A DNA stretch of 44,880 bases from Gemmatimonadaceae bacterium (lineage in GTDB: Bacteria; Gemmatimonadota; Gemmatimonadetes; Gemmatimonadales; Gemmatimonadaceae): NCBI GenBank assembly GCA_947457545.1, contig CANGXD010000018.1, positions 1 to 44,880 on the forward strand, read 5' to 3'. Shown here in pieces: positions 7,752-17,183 of this stretch. Position 1 is the first letter of the stretch. The number at the start of each line of letters is the position of its first letter. Below the pieces are notes generated by a model. The model searched no databases. It saw only the letters and a list, made by a program, of their open reading frames with translations, and had not been told where the DNA came from. The translations under genes were made by a program, and so were the position numbers.

Positions 7752-9788
7752 ATGACTCTGTCGAACATCGTTTTTGCGGTGATCCTCGCCGGCGCCCTCT
7801 GGCTGTTCTCGCAGCAGGCGCAACGGCTCGTGCGGTGGCTCAAGTTGGCCAAGGACGAAGTCCGGACCGACCACCCCGATATCCGCACCAAGAACTTCCT
7901 GCTCATCGGTCTCGCGCAAACGAAAATCCTGCGCGACCCGGTCGGCGGCATGATGCACGCCCTGGTCTTCTGGGGCTTCTGCGTGCTCGGTCTCGGCACT
8001 ATCGAGATCATGATTCAGGGGCTGTATACGCCCTTCACGTGGGACGTGCTGCTGCCGCGACTGCTGTACGTGCCGTATGTCTTCTCGCAGGAGATCTTCG
8101 CGGTCTTCGTGCTGCTGCCCGTCGGATACCTGCTGTATCGCCGCCTCGTCATCCGCCCCAAACGTTTCACGGTGGATGCCGTACACAGCGGCGAAGCAGT
8201 GCTCATTCTGAGCGTCATTGCCGGCCTCATGGTCACGCTGTTGCTGCTCTTCGTGGGCGACGCGAAGCAGCCGGGTGCCGACATGAGTGGGCGTGTGATC
8301 ACCTTCATGCTGCTGCCGCTGTTCAGCGGCATGTCGGCAGAGACGGCACACGTCATGGCGCGCGTTTCCTTCTGGGTCCATGCGCTCGGCATTCTGTGGT
8401 TCCTCAACCACCTGCCCAAGTCGAAGCACCTGCACGTGCTGTCGTCGCTCATCAACGTGTGGTTCTCCAACACGAGTGGGCCTGGGCGCGTTGGGGCGAT
8501 GCGTCCCATGGATCTCGAGGCCGAAGACGCCGAGCAGTTCGGCGCGAGTGACGTCGAGCACCTCACCTGGAAGAATCTTCTCGACGGCTACAGCTGCACC
8601 GAATGCGGGCGCTGCACGGCAGCGTGCCCGGCCAACATTACCGGCAAGGCGTTGTCGCCGCGCATGATCGTGGTGAAGACCCGTGCGCGGCTGACGGAAA
8701 AAGCGACGGCGCTCGATGCCATCACGGCCGGCGGCGGTACGGCCACCGTTGAACAGCAGGCGGTGCTCGACAAGAACCTGCTCGACGACTGGATCACCGA
8801 AGACGAGCTCTGGGCCTGCACGTCGTGCCGTGCCTGCGTGACCGAGTGCCCGGTGAGCATCGATCAGCTCGACATCATCAACGAGCTGCGTCGCGATCTT
8901 ATGCTCATGGAGTCACGGTTCCCCGAGGAACTCCAGCCGGCACTCACGAGCCTCGAGCGCAACGGCAGCCCGTGGGCGTTCAGCGCATCGGACCGCGAGC
9001 AGTGGGCCGAAGGAATGAACATCCCCACCATGGCGGAGATGGCCGCGGCGAACGAAAAGCCCGACATCCTGTTCTGGGTGGGGTGTATGGGCTCCTTCGA
9101 CGATCGCGCCAAGAAGATCACGGTGGCGTTCGCGCGCATCCTGCAGGCGGCCAACGTGAAGTTCGCCATTCTCGGTCAGGAAGAGACCTGCCACGGCGAT
9201 CCCGCGCGTCGCATGGGCAACGAGTACCTCTACCAGATGCTGGCCAAGGGCGTCATCGAAACGCTCAATGGCTACGAGCTCAAGACCATCGTGACCTTCT
9301 GCCCGCACTGCTTCCACCAGATGGGCAAGGAGTTCCCCGATCTGGGCGGGCACTACGAAGTCATTCACCACACCGAGTACATCGAGCGACTGCTCAACGA
9401 CGGGCGCGTCCCGCTCGACACCGAGCATGGGCAGCGTCTCAAGGTCGCGTATCACGACTCGTGTTATCTGGGGCGCTACAACGAGATCTACGACGCACCG
9501 CGCAACACCCTCAAGAAGGCGCTGCCCATCGTGGAGCTGGTCGAGCCGGCGCGCACCAAGAGCCGTGGACTGTGCTGTGGTGCCGGCGGCGGTCGCATGT
9601 GGATGGAAGAGAACGTCGGCAAGCGCGTCAACGTCGAGCGCAGCGAAGAGCTGCTCGCGACCGGCGCCGATCAGATTGCCGTCGCGTGCCCCTTCTGCAT
9701 GACCATGATTACCGACGGCGTGACCGGCGCGGGCCGCGACGTTCCGGTGCTCGATATCTCCGAAGTGGTCGCGGCACGACTCAGCTGA
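7752..9788 (+). CDS. etfD: EtfD-type membrane FeS oxidoreductase (ETF:menaquinone oxidoreductase)
   Basis: Predicted inner-membrane enzyme that accepts electrons from reduced ETF and reduces quinone. The 678-aa protein has four or more hydrophobic segments in residues 1-230 resembling the haem b nitrate-reductase-gamma/HdrE domain, then two 4Fe-4S motifs (C282/C285/C288 plus C292; C356/C359/C362 plus C366), then two CCG domains ([54 protein letters not shown]). This order matches Mycobacterium tuberculosis EtfD (Rv0338c) and the EMO protein of syntrophic fatty-acid oxidisers. It follows etfBA directly, which supports the role. Its ATG at 7752 is preceded by a promoter but no ribosome site. 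Heterodisulfide-reductase-like or glycolate-oxidase-like roles are less likely given the context. Confidence 0.88.
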   Translation: MTLSNIVFAVILAGALWLFSQQAQRLVRWLKLAKDEVRTDHPDIRTKNFLLIGLAQTKILRDPVGGMMHALVFWGFCVLGLGTIEIMIQGLYTPFTWDVLLPRLLYVPYVFSQEIFAVFVLLPVGYLLYRRLVIRPKRFTVDAVHSGEAVLILSVIAGLMVTLLLLFVGDAKQPGADMSGRVITFMLLPLFSGMSAETAHVMARVSFWVHALGILWFLNHLPKSKHLHVLSSLINVWFSNTSGPGRVGAMRPMDLEAEDAEQFGASDVEHLTWKNLLDGYSCTECGRCTAACPANITGKALSPRMIVVKTRARLTEKATALDAITAGGGTATVEQQAVLDKNLLDDWITEDELWACTSCRACVTECPVSIDQLDIINELRRDLMLMESRFPEELQPALTSLERNGSPWAFSASDREQWAEGMNIPTMAEMAAANEKPDILFWVGCMGSFDDRAKKITVAFARILQAANVKFAILGQEETCHGDPARRMGNEYLYQMLAKGVIETLNGYELKTIVTFCPHCFHQMGKEFPDLGGHYEVIHHTEYIERLLNDGRVPLDTEHGQRLKVAYHDSCYLGRYNEIYDAPRNTLKKALPIVELVEPARTKSRGLCCGAGGGRMWMEENVGKRVNVERSEELLATGADQIAVACPFCMTMITDGVTGAGRDVPVLDISEVVAARLS

Positions 9789-9797
9789 GTGAAGTGG

Positions 9798-12518
9798 TTA
9801 CGGCGTTGGTGACGGCACGGCCACTTCGCGCCGCAGTCGGATATCTCGGCTCGACGCACCAACCATAATGCGCCACGTGCCGGGTTCCTCGATGAGCGAC
9901 AGCGACTCATCGAGGAACTGCAGCTGTGCGCGCTTCACGTCGAAGGACACGCGTTGCGTGGCACCAGGCGCCAGCGTAATGCGCGCAAATGCCGCGAGCT
10001 CGGTAATGGGGCGCGCCACGCGCGCGAGCACATCGCGCAGGTACAGCTGGGCGACTTCATCGCTCTGCCGAGTACCGCTGTTGCGCACGGTGAACGACAC
10101 ACGCAACGCAACGCTGTCGGTCACCGGGCGCACGGCGACATCGAGACTGTCGTACGTGAAGGTGGTGTATGACAGGCCGTGTCCGAACGGAAAGAGCGGG
10201 TGGCCGGTGAGATCGAGATAGTCATCGCCGCGACCCGTGGGCTTGTGCGCGTAGTGCAGCGGCACTTGCCCTTCATGCAGGGGAAAGGTGAGCGGCAGGC
10301 GCCCTGCGGGTGCCGTGCGACCAAAGAGCATGTCCGCCACGGCGTGCCCCCCTTCCTGGCCCGGGTACCACACGTCGAGTACGGCATCCACCTGCTCGAT
10401 CCACGGCATGGTAATGGCGCTGCCCCCAACCAGTACCACCACGACCGGTGTGCCCGTCGCGGCCACGGCCCGAATGAGCGCCTCCTGTTTTCCCGGAAGT
10501 CCCAGCAGCGCTCGATCACGGAACTCTCCTTCTTCGATGCCGGCCACCACCACGGCCACATCGCTCGTACGCGCCAGCTGTGCCGCCGACGCGATCTGTG
10601 CAGCCTGCGTGTCGCGGATGCCAGCATCCCACAGCAGGCGGAGTCGCGCGTTGCCGGTGGCTTCGTAGTACTCGAGCCGTAAGCGCACCGTGCTGCCAGG
10701 GGCGGCCCGCAGCGTGGCGCGCTGCGTACCGAATGACGCCTTCTGCCAGCGTTCGATGCGAAGGGTGTCGTTGACGTACAGTCGGTAGCCGTCGTTCCCC
10801 TCCACGGCAATCGTGCGCACGCCGCCTGCCGGAATCTTGAGCGTGCCTTCCCAACGCGCACTGAACCAGTCGAATGGAATGCCGCGACCGGGTGCGCTCA
10901 GCGTCCACTGAAAGTTCACCTGCGCATCCCGACGGACCAGAGTCGGTTCGTTGCTGAAGGTGGCGTTGTCCCAGTACCGCCCGCGGAGTCCCGCCAGAGA
11001 CTGGGCACTGCTGTCGTGTGCAAAAGCGGCGGCAGGAATCACCTCGAGATCGCGCCACAGTCGCGGCACACCGGCGTGCATGCGCACCGCAGTGCCGCGC
11101 GGCGCACCGGCAGCGATACCGTCGGCAATACTCACCGCGCGTGCTCCAGGTGGCGAATAGCCGCCCACGCGCGCCTCGCTGGCATCAGCGCCGATCACCG
11201 CGATGCGTTGGGCGCCCCCGCGCAGTGGCAGGCGATTCCGGACATTCCGCAGCAAAACGAACGACGCCGATGCGGCTTCGCGTGCGAGCTGCACGTGGGC
11301 GGGCGAGCGCGATGTCTGCGCGGCGCTGTCGACGTTCACGTAGGGATGCTCGAACAGTCCAAGCGCAAACTTGACGCGCAGCACGCGCAATACCGCACTG
11401 TCGATGGCAGCCGGATCGATGCCGCCGGTACGAAACGCATTGAGCCACGCGCGGTGCTGCGCGTATTCCGACTGGAAGATCACGTCCAGCCCCGACTCCA
11501 GCGCATGCTTCGCGGCGGCAGCGGTATTCGCTTCCGTGTGATGCAACACGATCGACCCGCCGGTGGCTGCCGCATCGGAAATGACGAACCCGTTGAAGCG
11601 CCACTCACGCTTGAGCACATCGGTCAGGAGATGGCGATTCTGTGATGCCGGCTGCCCATCTACCGAGTTGTAGGCGCTCATGATGCTACGCGCGCCGGCA
11701 TCGAGCACCGCCGATTTGAACGGCGGAAGATATCGCTCGCGCAACAGACGCTCACTGAATTCGATGGGGTAACTGTCTCGCCCACCATCCCCGACGTTGG
11801 CCACGAAGTGCTTCGGGGTGGATACAATGCCACGTGACTCGAACGCACGAATGTAGGCGCGCCCCATCGCCGAGGAGAGGAGCACGTCTTCGCCATACGT
11901 CTCTTCGACGCGTCCCCAGCGGACATCATTGGCGATGTTCACCACCGGAGAGAGCGAATGGCGAATACCGCGCGAGCGTGCCTCCGTCGCGATCGCGCCC
12001 GCGACACGTGCCATGAGTGTCGTGTCCCACGAGGCGGCCAGGCCGATCGCCTGGGGAAACGTTGTGGCCCCTTCACGACCGAGGCCATGCAGCGTCTCTT
12101 CGAACGGGAGTAACGGAATGCCGAGTCGCGTGGAGTCGACGAAATAGCGCTGCAGCGCGTTGATACGGGCCGCATGGGCGCGCGCGACAGCGGCGGCGGG
12201 AAGCGAATCACTGCGGGCCGCATCGGCTCGCATAGCAGCGGGCACATTGATCTGCAGGCCGAAGGCGCCGTTCCGGTAGTCATGGGCCTGGTCGTCCCGG
12301 TCGCCCGGAATCATGAACAGCTGCCAGAACTTCTCGTCGAGCGTCATGCGCCCGAGAAGGTCCTGAGCGCGGGCGGCCGGGGAACATGCCGGGTCCCGAT
12401 ATGGCGCCGTCGCGGGCGGCGCAGACTGCGCGCGCATGGCGGGCGCCAACGCGGTGGCGCCGACGGCAACGGCGGTACTGCCAATGAACAACGGGCGGAG
12501 CAGGGGAAAGAAAGACAT
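9798..12518 (-). CDS. Secreted glycoside hydrolase family 3 with PA14 domain
   Basis: Retaining beta-glycosidase (beta-glucosidase or beta-xylosidase) of GH3, 906 aa. The chosen ATG at 12518 gives a signal peptide ending near MRAQSA. The GH3 barrel spans about residues 35-380 with KHFVANVGDGG and the nucleophile Asp315 in VISDA; the C-terminal sandwich domain is split by a PA14 sugar-binding domain at about 505-632 (GRYWDN to LLWDAG), followed by GIEEGEFRDR (expected acid/base region) and LFPFGHGLSYTTF, and ends with an Fn3-like domain (about 830-895). The PA14 insertion is known in yeast and bacterial beta-glucosidases. The small secreted protein at 12541-12984 precedes it in the same operon. 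Its stop lies 9 bases from that of etfD on the other strand. Exact sugar specificity cannot be read from sequence. Confidence 0.92.
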   Translation of the reverse strand: MSFFPLLRPLFIGSTAVAVGATALAPAMRAQSAPPATAPYRDPACSPAARAQDLLGRMTLDEKFWQLFMIPGDRDDQAHDYRNGAFGLQINVPAAMRADAARSDSLPAAAVARAHAARINALQRYFVDSTRLGIPLLPFEETLHGLGREGATTFPQAIGLAASWDTTLMARVAGAIATEARSRGIRHSLSPVVNIANDVRWGRVEETYGEDVLLSSAMGRAYIRAFESRGIVSTPKHFVANVGDGGRDSYPIEFSERLLRERYLPPFKSAVLDAGARSIMSAYNSVDGQPASQNRHLLTDVLKREWRFNGFVISDAAATGGSIVLHHTEANTAAAAKHALESGLDVIFQSEYAQHRAWLNAFRTGGIDPAAIDSAVLRVLRVKFALGLFEHPYVNVDSAAQTSRSPAHVQLAREAASASFVLLRNVRNRLPLRGGAQRIAVIGADASEARVGGYSPPGARAVSIADGIAAGAPRGTAVRMHAGVPRLWRDLEVIPAAAFAHDSSAQSLAGLRGRYWDNATFSNEPTLVRRDAQVNFQWTLSAPGRGIPFDWFSARWEGTLKIPAGGVRTIAVEGNDGYRLYVNDTLRIERWQKASFGTQRATLRAAPGSTVRLRLEYYEATGNARLRLLWDAGIRDTQAAQIASAAQLARTSDVAVVVAGIEEGEFRDRALLGLPGKQEALIRAVAATGTPVVVVLVGGSAITMPWIEQVDAVLDVWYPGQEGGHAVADMLFGRTAPAGRLPLTFPLHEGQVPLHYAHKPTGRGDDYLDLTGHPLFPFGHGLSYTTFTYDSLDVAVRPVTDSVALRVSFTVRNSGTRQSDEVAQLYLRDVLARVARPITELAAFARITLAPGATQRVSFDVKRAQLQFLDESLSLIEEPGTWRIMVGASSRDIRLRREVAVPSPTP

Positions 12519-12540
12519 CCCCAAGGCTACTCCACAGCAG

Positions 12541-12984
12541 TTACCGGCGCACGTCCTGCTGAATCTCCAAATCCGCCTGCGCGGCGGCGAGCGCGGGGCC
12601 GCCAAAACGCACCAGCGCGAAGAGCACATACTTGCCGGCCGGAAGGGCCGGCATGTTCACCCGATACTTCTCCGTCTTGCCCGCATCGATGCGCTTCCCT
12701 TCGACAAAAGCGACGGCGTCGACCACGTTGCCCTCCCCATCGCGAACCTGCAGCTCGCCGATGATTTCCGTGGCCACGCTGCCGACGTTCTTGTAGGTAA
12801 TCTCGAGCTGCTTGCCCTTGAGCACCAGGTCCACGACTTCGCCGTCAACCGCCGGCGTCGTGGGACGTTCCGGGGCCGACTGCGCACGAAGCGACGCGCC
12901 CGGGTAGAGTGCCAGCAGCGCCAGCACGAAAATCACGACCACCACCAGCGGGGCGCGGAACGGAGAAGGGCGAAGAGGCTTCAT
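12541..12984 (-). CDS. Small exported beta-sandwich-like protein, unknown function
   Basis: A 147-aa protein with a basic N-terminus, a long hydrophobic signal segment and likely cleavage at SLRAQSA. The mature part alternates hydrophobic residues as in an Ig/Fn3-like beta sandwich (LEITYKNVGSVATEIIGELQVRDGEGNVVDAV, split here into short strands; PAGKYVLFALVRFGG). Such folds often bind or scaffold envelope proteins, but I do not recognise the family. GAGG lies about 9 bases before the ATG at 12984. The GH3 gene starts 22 bases after its stop, so the two are one operon and the protein may be an accessory of the glycosidase; that is inference only. Confidence 0.7.
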   Translation of the reverse strand: MKPLRPSPFRAPLVVVVIFVLALLALYPGASLRAQSAPERPTTPAVDGEVVDLVLKGKQLEITYKNVGSVATEIIGELQVRDGEGNVVDAVAFVEGKRIDAGKTEKYRVNMPALPAGKYVLFALVRFGGPALAAAQADLEIQQDVRR

Positions 12985-13228
12985 GCCCGCCTCTTCTGGA
13001 AGGATGATGCCACGCGGTTCTGCCCTGAAAAGCGCTGAAATCCGCCGTAGCAGGAGGCTCTTGTGGCCTTCACGCTACAGTCGGTGTCGGCGTCGTGCTG
13101 CATTGTGCTGAATATCTCACCGTAAAGAGTCCAGACTCGATCAGAATTCCGGGAACGACTCGTCATTCCGGAAGTTAGTCCCTAAGTACGGCGACGTGGC
13201 CGCTCGAATATTCAGCCCGAGGTCGTAA
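12985..13228. promoter_or_regulatory. Divergent promoter region, small secreted protein / hybrid kinase
   Basis: The 244-base space lies between two divergently transcribed genes and must hold both promoters. I see no confident -10/-35 pair. ATTCCGG occurs twice (about 13145-13151 and 13165-13171) in the half nearer the kinase gene and could be a protein-binding repeat. No gene is seen here. Confidence 0.4.
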
Positions 13229-15115
13229 ATGAGTCTCGCCGAAAAAAATGTGGCTGACACCACCGACACGGCGCTGTTGTCGGCGATTGTCGATACCGCG
13301 GGAAGTGTGATACTGGGGCTCCGCCCGGATGGGCTGATCTTCGCGTGGAATCGCGCGGCCGAACAGCTCTATCAGACGCCCAAACAGGATGCATTGGGGA
13401 CGAGCTACGTCGATCGCTTCATCGCGCCCGAGCATCGGGCGTTCGTCAAGGCGGACATTCAGGAAGTGCTCGCCGGCAAGCGCACCATCAATTTCGAAGA
13501 TGACTCCATCCTCCCGGACGGCACGCGCCGCACGCTGATCTGGAACGTCACGCGCGTCATGAGCGACGATGGGCAGCCATCGGGGATCGTCGCGATCGGA
13601 CAGGACATCACGGAGCGCAAAGAGGCCGAGGAACGGTTCCGCGTCATCTTCGAGCACGCACACGACGGACTGCTCATTTCGGACGCCACTGGCGTCGTCG
13701 ATTGCAATCCGGCGGCGCTGCAGATCCTTGGCCTCGACGACAAATCACAGCTGGTCGGAAAGCGGCCCGCGGCGTTCTCCCCCGAAACGCAGCCCGATGG
13801 CCAGGACTCCAATGACAAGTCGCGCGCCCTCGGCGCCGTGACGCTCACGCACGGCGCGCACACGTTCGATTGGATGCATCAGCGTCCAGACGGAACACTC
13901 GTGCCCGTCGAGGTCAGTGTGCGCCACGCCAACGCCAGCGGGCGTCGCGTCTCCGTGGTCGCATGGCGCGATCAGACCCGTCGCGTAGAACTCGAACGCG
14001 AGCGGGCTCTTGTGCAGGAACGGCTCGACCTCGCCCAGAAAATGGAGGCCGTCGGACAGCTCGCCGGTGGGGTCGCGCACGACTTCAACAACTTGCTGGC
14101 CGCCATTCGCAACGCGGTGCAACTCGCGCTTTACGACGTGCCCGTCGACTCGCCGGCACGTCCCGATCTCGAGGTGGCCATTCAAACCGCCGAGCGCGCG
14201 GCGGGGCTTACGAGGCAGCTGCTCGCCTTCAGTCGACAGCAGCCGCGCTCCGTGTCCGCCATCGACCTGGCCGCGCTGGTCCGCGAGCTCATGCCGCTGC
14301 TTCGCACGTCCATGCCATCGAATGTGACGTTGCGACTCACCTCGCAGCCCATCGATGGCCGCGTCGTCGCCGATCGCAGTCAGCTCGAGCAAGTCATCCT
14401 GAACCTTGTCCTCAATGCGCGTGACGCCATGCCGCACGGCGGACAGATTGGCCTCGCGGTGTGGGTCGATCACATTAGGCAGCAAGTAATGTTCAGCGTC
14501 TCCGACACCGGAACCGGCATGGATGACGCCACCAAACAACGTATCTTCGAGCCGTTCTTTACGACCAAGCCCATGGGGTCGGGCACGGGACTTGGGCTGT
14601 CGGTGGTGTATGGAGTGGTAACGCAGGCTGGGGGGACGGTCCGCGTAGACAGCGAGCTTGGCCGCGGCACGACCATGCGTGTGGCGCTCCCGTACGTCGC
14701 GGCCGAGGAGCTGGCCAGCACACAGGACCCCTCGCCGTCGACGGATACCGCACATGGCGTGCTGCTCGTTGACGATGAATCGGCGGTCCGCACCACGACA
14801 CGACGCTTGCTCGAGCGTAACGGTTGGACGGTGCTCGAGGCGACTAACGGGGAAGAGGGACTGGCCCTTTTTCACCGTCACCGCAGCAAGCTGGCCATTG
14901 TGCTCACCGATGTCCGCATGCCTGTGCTCGACGGCGTCGAGTTGGCGCGTCGCATTCAGGAGGAAGCGCCCGGATTCCCAGTGGTCTTCTTTTCCGGGTA
15001 TGACGAGCTCGATCAGCACGATGTGGCGCAGGTAACGAACGTCCCGCTGCTTCCAAAGCCGTTCGCGTCGGCCGAGCTGTTCGCCGTTCTGCGTCAGGCG
15101 CTCGCCGCCGAGTAG
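13229..15115 (+). CDS. Hybrid sensor histidine kinase, PAS-PAS-HisKA-HATPase-REC
   Basis: A 628-aa signalling protein without membrane segments, so the signal is cytoplasmic. Two PAS domains (about residues 15-130 and 133-255) are followed by a HisKA dimerisation domain with phospho-acceptor His284 (GGVAHDFNNLL), an ATPase domain with Asn396 (N-box), Asp426 (SDTGTGM) and GSGTGLGLS, and a receiver domain with acidic pair 515-516, phospho-Asp561 (LTDVRMP) and Lys610. The AHDFNN form places it with the NtrB-like/hybrid family common in Gemmatimonadota and Deltaproteobacteria. GAGG lies 6 bases before the ATG. No response regulator with an output domain is adjacent, so its target is unknown; the receiver may serve feedback or a phosphorelay. 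Confidence 0.93.
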   Translation: MSLAEKNVADTTDTALLSAIVDTAGSVILGLRPDGLIFAWNRAAEQLYQTPKQDALGTSYVDRFIAPEHRAFVKADIQEVLAGKRTINFEDDSILPDGTRRTLIWNVTRVMSDDGQPSGIVAIGQDITERKEAEERFRVIFEHAHDGLLISDATGVVDCNPAALQILGLDDKSQLVGKRPAAFSPETQPDGQDSNDKSRALGAVTLTHGAHTFDWMHQRPDGTLVPVEVSVRHANASGRRVSVVAWRDQTRRVELERERALVQERLDLAQKMEAVGQLAGGVAHDFNNLLAAIRNAVQLALYDVPVDSPARPDLEVAIQTAERAAGLTRQLLAFSRQQPRSVSAIDLAALVRELMPLLRTSMPSNVTLRLTSQPIDGRVVADRSQLEQVILNLVLNARDAMPHGGQIGLAVWVDHIRQQVMFSVSDTGTGMDDATKQRIFEPFFTTKPMGSGTGLGLSVVYGVVTQAGGTVRVDSELGRGTTMRVALPYVAAEELASTQDPSPSTDTAHGVLLVDDESAVRTTTRRLLERNGWTVLEATNGEEGLALFHRHRSKLAIVLTDVRMPVLDGVELARRIQEEAPGFPVVFFSGYDELDQHDVAQVTNVPLLPKPFASAELFAVLRQALAAE

Positions 15116-15132
15116 CGCGAGCGCCGGAGGCG

Positions 15133-15867
15133 TCAGCGTGCGTGTCGCAAATGCAGGAGTTGCACGCTCTGTTTGATGATTCCGTCCTCGTATGGCACGA
15201 CGTCGGTGTGCACGAGTTCGAGACCCACGTCCGGCAGGTGATCGCGAAAGGCCGGTAGCGCCAGTCGGCCGGGATCGGCGATGATCGCCTCCCCATCAGG
15301 CGCCAGCGCCCGCTTGAGGCACGCACCAACCAAGGTGGCGTACTCTTTTTCGTAGAGCACATCGGCCGCAATGACGACATCGAATGTGCCGATGTCTTCG
15401 GGCCATGCGCGCCAGTTCACCAGGCGCGCCTGCGGCTCACGGCCAAGATTGCGCGCCGCATTGCCACGCGCCATGTGAATGGCGTCTTCGTAATAGTCGG
15501 TCGTGGTGACATCGAAGCCTGCGGCCATAGCGGCCGTCGTATCGAGCCCAAGTCCGCATCCCATCTCCAACAGCCGCCGACCGTTGCCAGAGAGCTCGAG
15601 CAGCGCGCCGGCGAGCACACGCGCCGACGGCCACAGATCGGCCCAGTACGGCAGGCGTTCGTCCATGACGTAATCGGCTTCGCTGATCAAGTGATCGGCG
15701 TTGGCCGGCTTGAAGAGCGTGAACGTCCGCTGCGTATGCCCGGCGCCCACTGTAACCGCTTCGAAGGCCGTGCTGTACTTCTGCGAGAACGCGGCGTCGA
15801 GTGCGTCACCGTGCAGATCGACGAGCGAACCGGTCGCCGGCGTCGGCGTCGAGGTCGCCTCGCTCAC
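15133..15867 (-). CDS. MTF16/METTL-like protein methyltransferase
   Basis: A 244-aa SAM-dependent methyltransferase, last gene of a six-gene operon. The GTG start at 15867 overlaps the moeA stop (GTGA), giving a natural N-terminus. It has PYWADLWPSARVLA before the SAM-binding motif LLEMGCGLGLDT, an acidic TTDYYEDAI loop and the post-I motif AADVLYEKEY. The PYW..WPS block and the DxxY signature are those of the MTF16 lysine-methyltransferase family, which includes ETF-beta lysine methyltransferase (METTL20) and its bacterial homologues. Whether it methylates EtfB, another protein or a small molecule is not shown. Annotation as a generic nicotinamide N-methyltransferase-like protein is the main alternative. 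Confidence 0.75.
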   Translation of the reverse strand: MSEATSTPTPATGSLVDLHGDALDAAFSQKYSTAFEAVTVGAGHTQRTFTLFKPANADHLISEADYVMDERLPYWADLWPSARVLAGALLELSGNGRRLLEMGCGLGLDTTAAMAAGFDVTTTDYYEDAIHMARGNAARNLGREPQARLVNWRAWPEDIGTFDVVIAADVLYEKEYATLVGACLKRALAPDGEAIIADPGRLALPAFRDHLPDVGLELVHTDVVPYEDGIIKQSVQLLHLRHAR

Positions 15868-17183
15868 GTGGACTGCCCCGGCGTCCCCGCAACGAGCGGC
15901 GGCGCATCGGGGAGGAGAATCGCTTGCATCAGGCTGCCCGCTTCGACGCAGTCTTGCGTGGCGGGGACTTCGAGCAAGGCATCGGCCATGGCCATCGTAC
16001 GCAACAAGTTGGACCCCTGCGCGCCGGACAGGCGCGCCTCCAGCGAACCGTCCGCGCCAGCATGCAGCGAAACGCGAAGGAAGTAGGTGAGTGGTGCCGG
16101 TGTCTCGGCGCGATCCAGCATGCGAACCGGAACGCGGAGATGTTGCACGGCGGCGTGCCCACCCAGAGTGCGGATGAACGGCCATGCAAAGAGGGCTCCG
16201 GTGACCATCGTCGACACCGGGTTGCCCGGCAGGCCAAGCCAAGGCACACCGCGCACTTCACCGGTGCCAATGGGGCCGCCCGGACGAATACGCGCGCGCC
16301 AGAACTGCTGCGCACCGCCTAGGGCGGCCAACGCATCTCGCGTGAAATCGTGCGCACCAACCGAGACACCGCCGGTGGTCACGAGTAGATCGCAGCCGGC
16401 GTCGAGTGCATCGCGTAACGCCGACGTAAGCCCGTCGAGTGTGTCGGGCGCCAGTGGTGCCATCGTCACGTCAGCGCCCGCGCCTCGCAACAGTGCCGGC
16501 AGCGCATAGCTGCTCGACGACACAATGCGATGTCCGGCGAGAACGTCGTCGAAACGATCGAGCATGACCAGTTCGTCACCGCTCGATACGACCGTGACGC
16601 GCGGTGCCCGGTACACCGCTACCTCGGCCGCGCCGATCGACGCGAGCGCGCCAACATGCGACGAGCGCAACGTGGTCCCCTTGCCGAAGAGCACGGAACC
16701 AGCGGCGATGTCTTCGCCGCGCGGGCGCACGTTGCCACGGCCGGCGGTGTCGCGATCGTCGCGTATCGATACTTGCGTCTCGCCGCCGTCGGTATCTTCA
16801 ACGCGCACCACGGCGTCGGCACCGGGAGGGAGCGGCGCGCCCGTCATGATGCGGACGGCAGTGCCGCGCTGCACCCACGGCAGCGCCGTCGCGTCGGCGC
16901 CGGCGACACTCGTGCCGATCACCGGAAACACGCGCGGCGATGTCGCCGAAGCGCCAAGCACGTCGGCGCGCTGCACCGCGTAGCCATCCATGCCGGCGTT
17001 GTCCCAAGGCGGCAGCGCAATGCGACTGTATACGTCCTGCGCCAACGCGCGCCCCAGTGCCGCAGTCAGCGGGACACGCTCGATCTGCTCGCGTTGTGCC
17101 GCATGGCGCTGCGCCTGCTGCAGAATCGTGGTGAGCGCATCGTGAAAGGCGAGTCCGGTCGCCGGACCCATCCCGGCAGGCAT
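15864..17183 (-). CDS. moeA: Molybdopterin molybdenumtransferase MoeA
   Basis: Inserts molybdate into adenylylated molybdopterin in the cytoplasm, the last step of molybdenum cofactor synthesis. The 439-aa protein shows PPWDNAGMDGYAV, MTGAPLPPGADAVVRVED, RPRGEDI, VSSGDEL, TTGGVSVGAHDFT and GLPGNPVS in the family order. Length is slightly above the usual 400-410 aa, with the extra residues at the termini. The ATG at 17183 overlaps the carboxypeptidase stop by one base (TGATG); a GTG at 17186 is also in frame. No other molybdopterin genes or molybdoenzymes are in the window, so it is an isolated moeA inside a mixed operon. Confidence 0.93.
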   Translation of the reverse strand: MPAGMGPATGLAFHDALTTILQQAQRHAAQREQIERVPLTAALGRALAQDVYSRIALPPWDNAGMDGYAVQRADVLGASATSPRVFPVIGTSVAGADATALPWVQRGTAVRIMTGAPLPPGADAVVRVEDTDGGETQVSIRDDRDTAGRGNVRPRGEDIAAGSVLFGKGTTLRSSHVGALASIGAAEVAVYRAPRVTVVSSGDELVMLDRFDDVLAGHRIVSSSSYALPALLRGAGADVTMAPLAPDTLDGLTSALRDALDAGCDLLVTTGGVSVGAHDFTRDALAALGGAQQFWRARIRPGGPIGTGEVRGVPWLGLPGNPVSTMVTGALFAWPFIRTLGGHAAVQHLRVPVRMLDRAETPAPLTYFLRVSLHAGADGSLEARLSGAQGSNLLRTMAMADALLEVPATQDCVEAGSLMQAILLPDAPPLVAGTPGQST

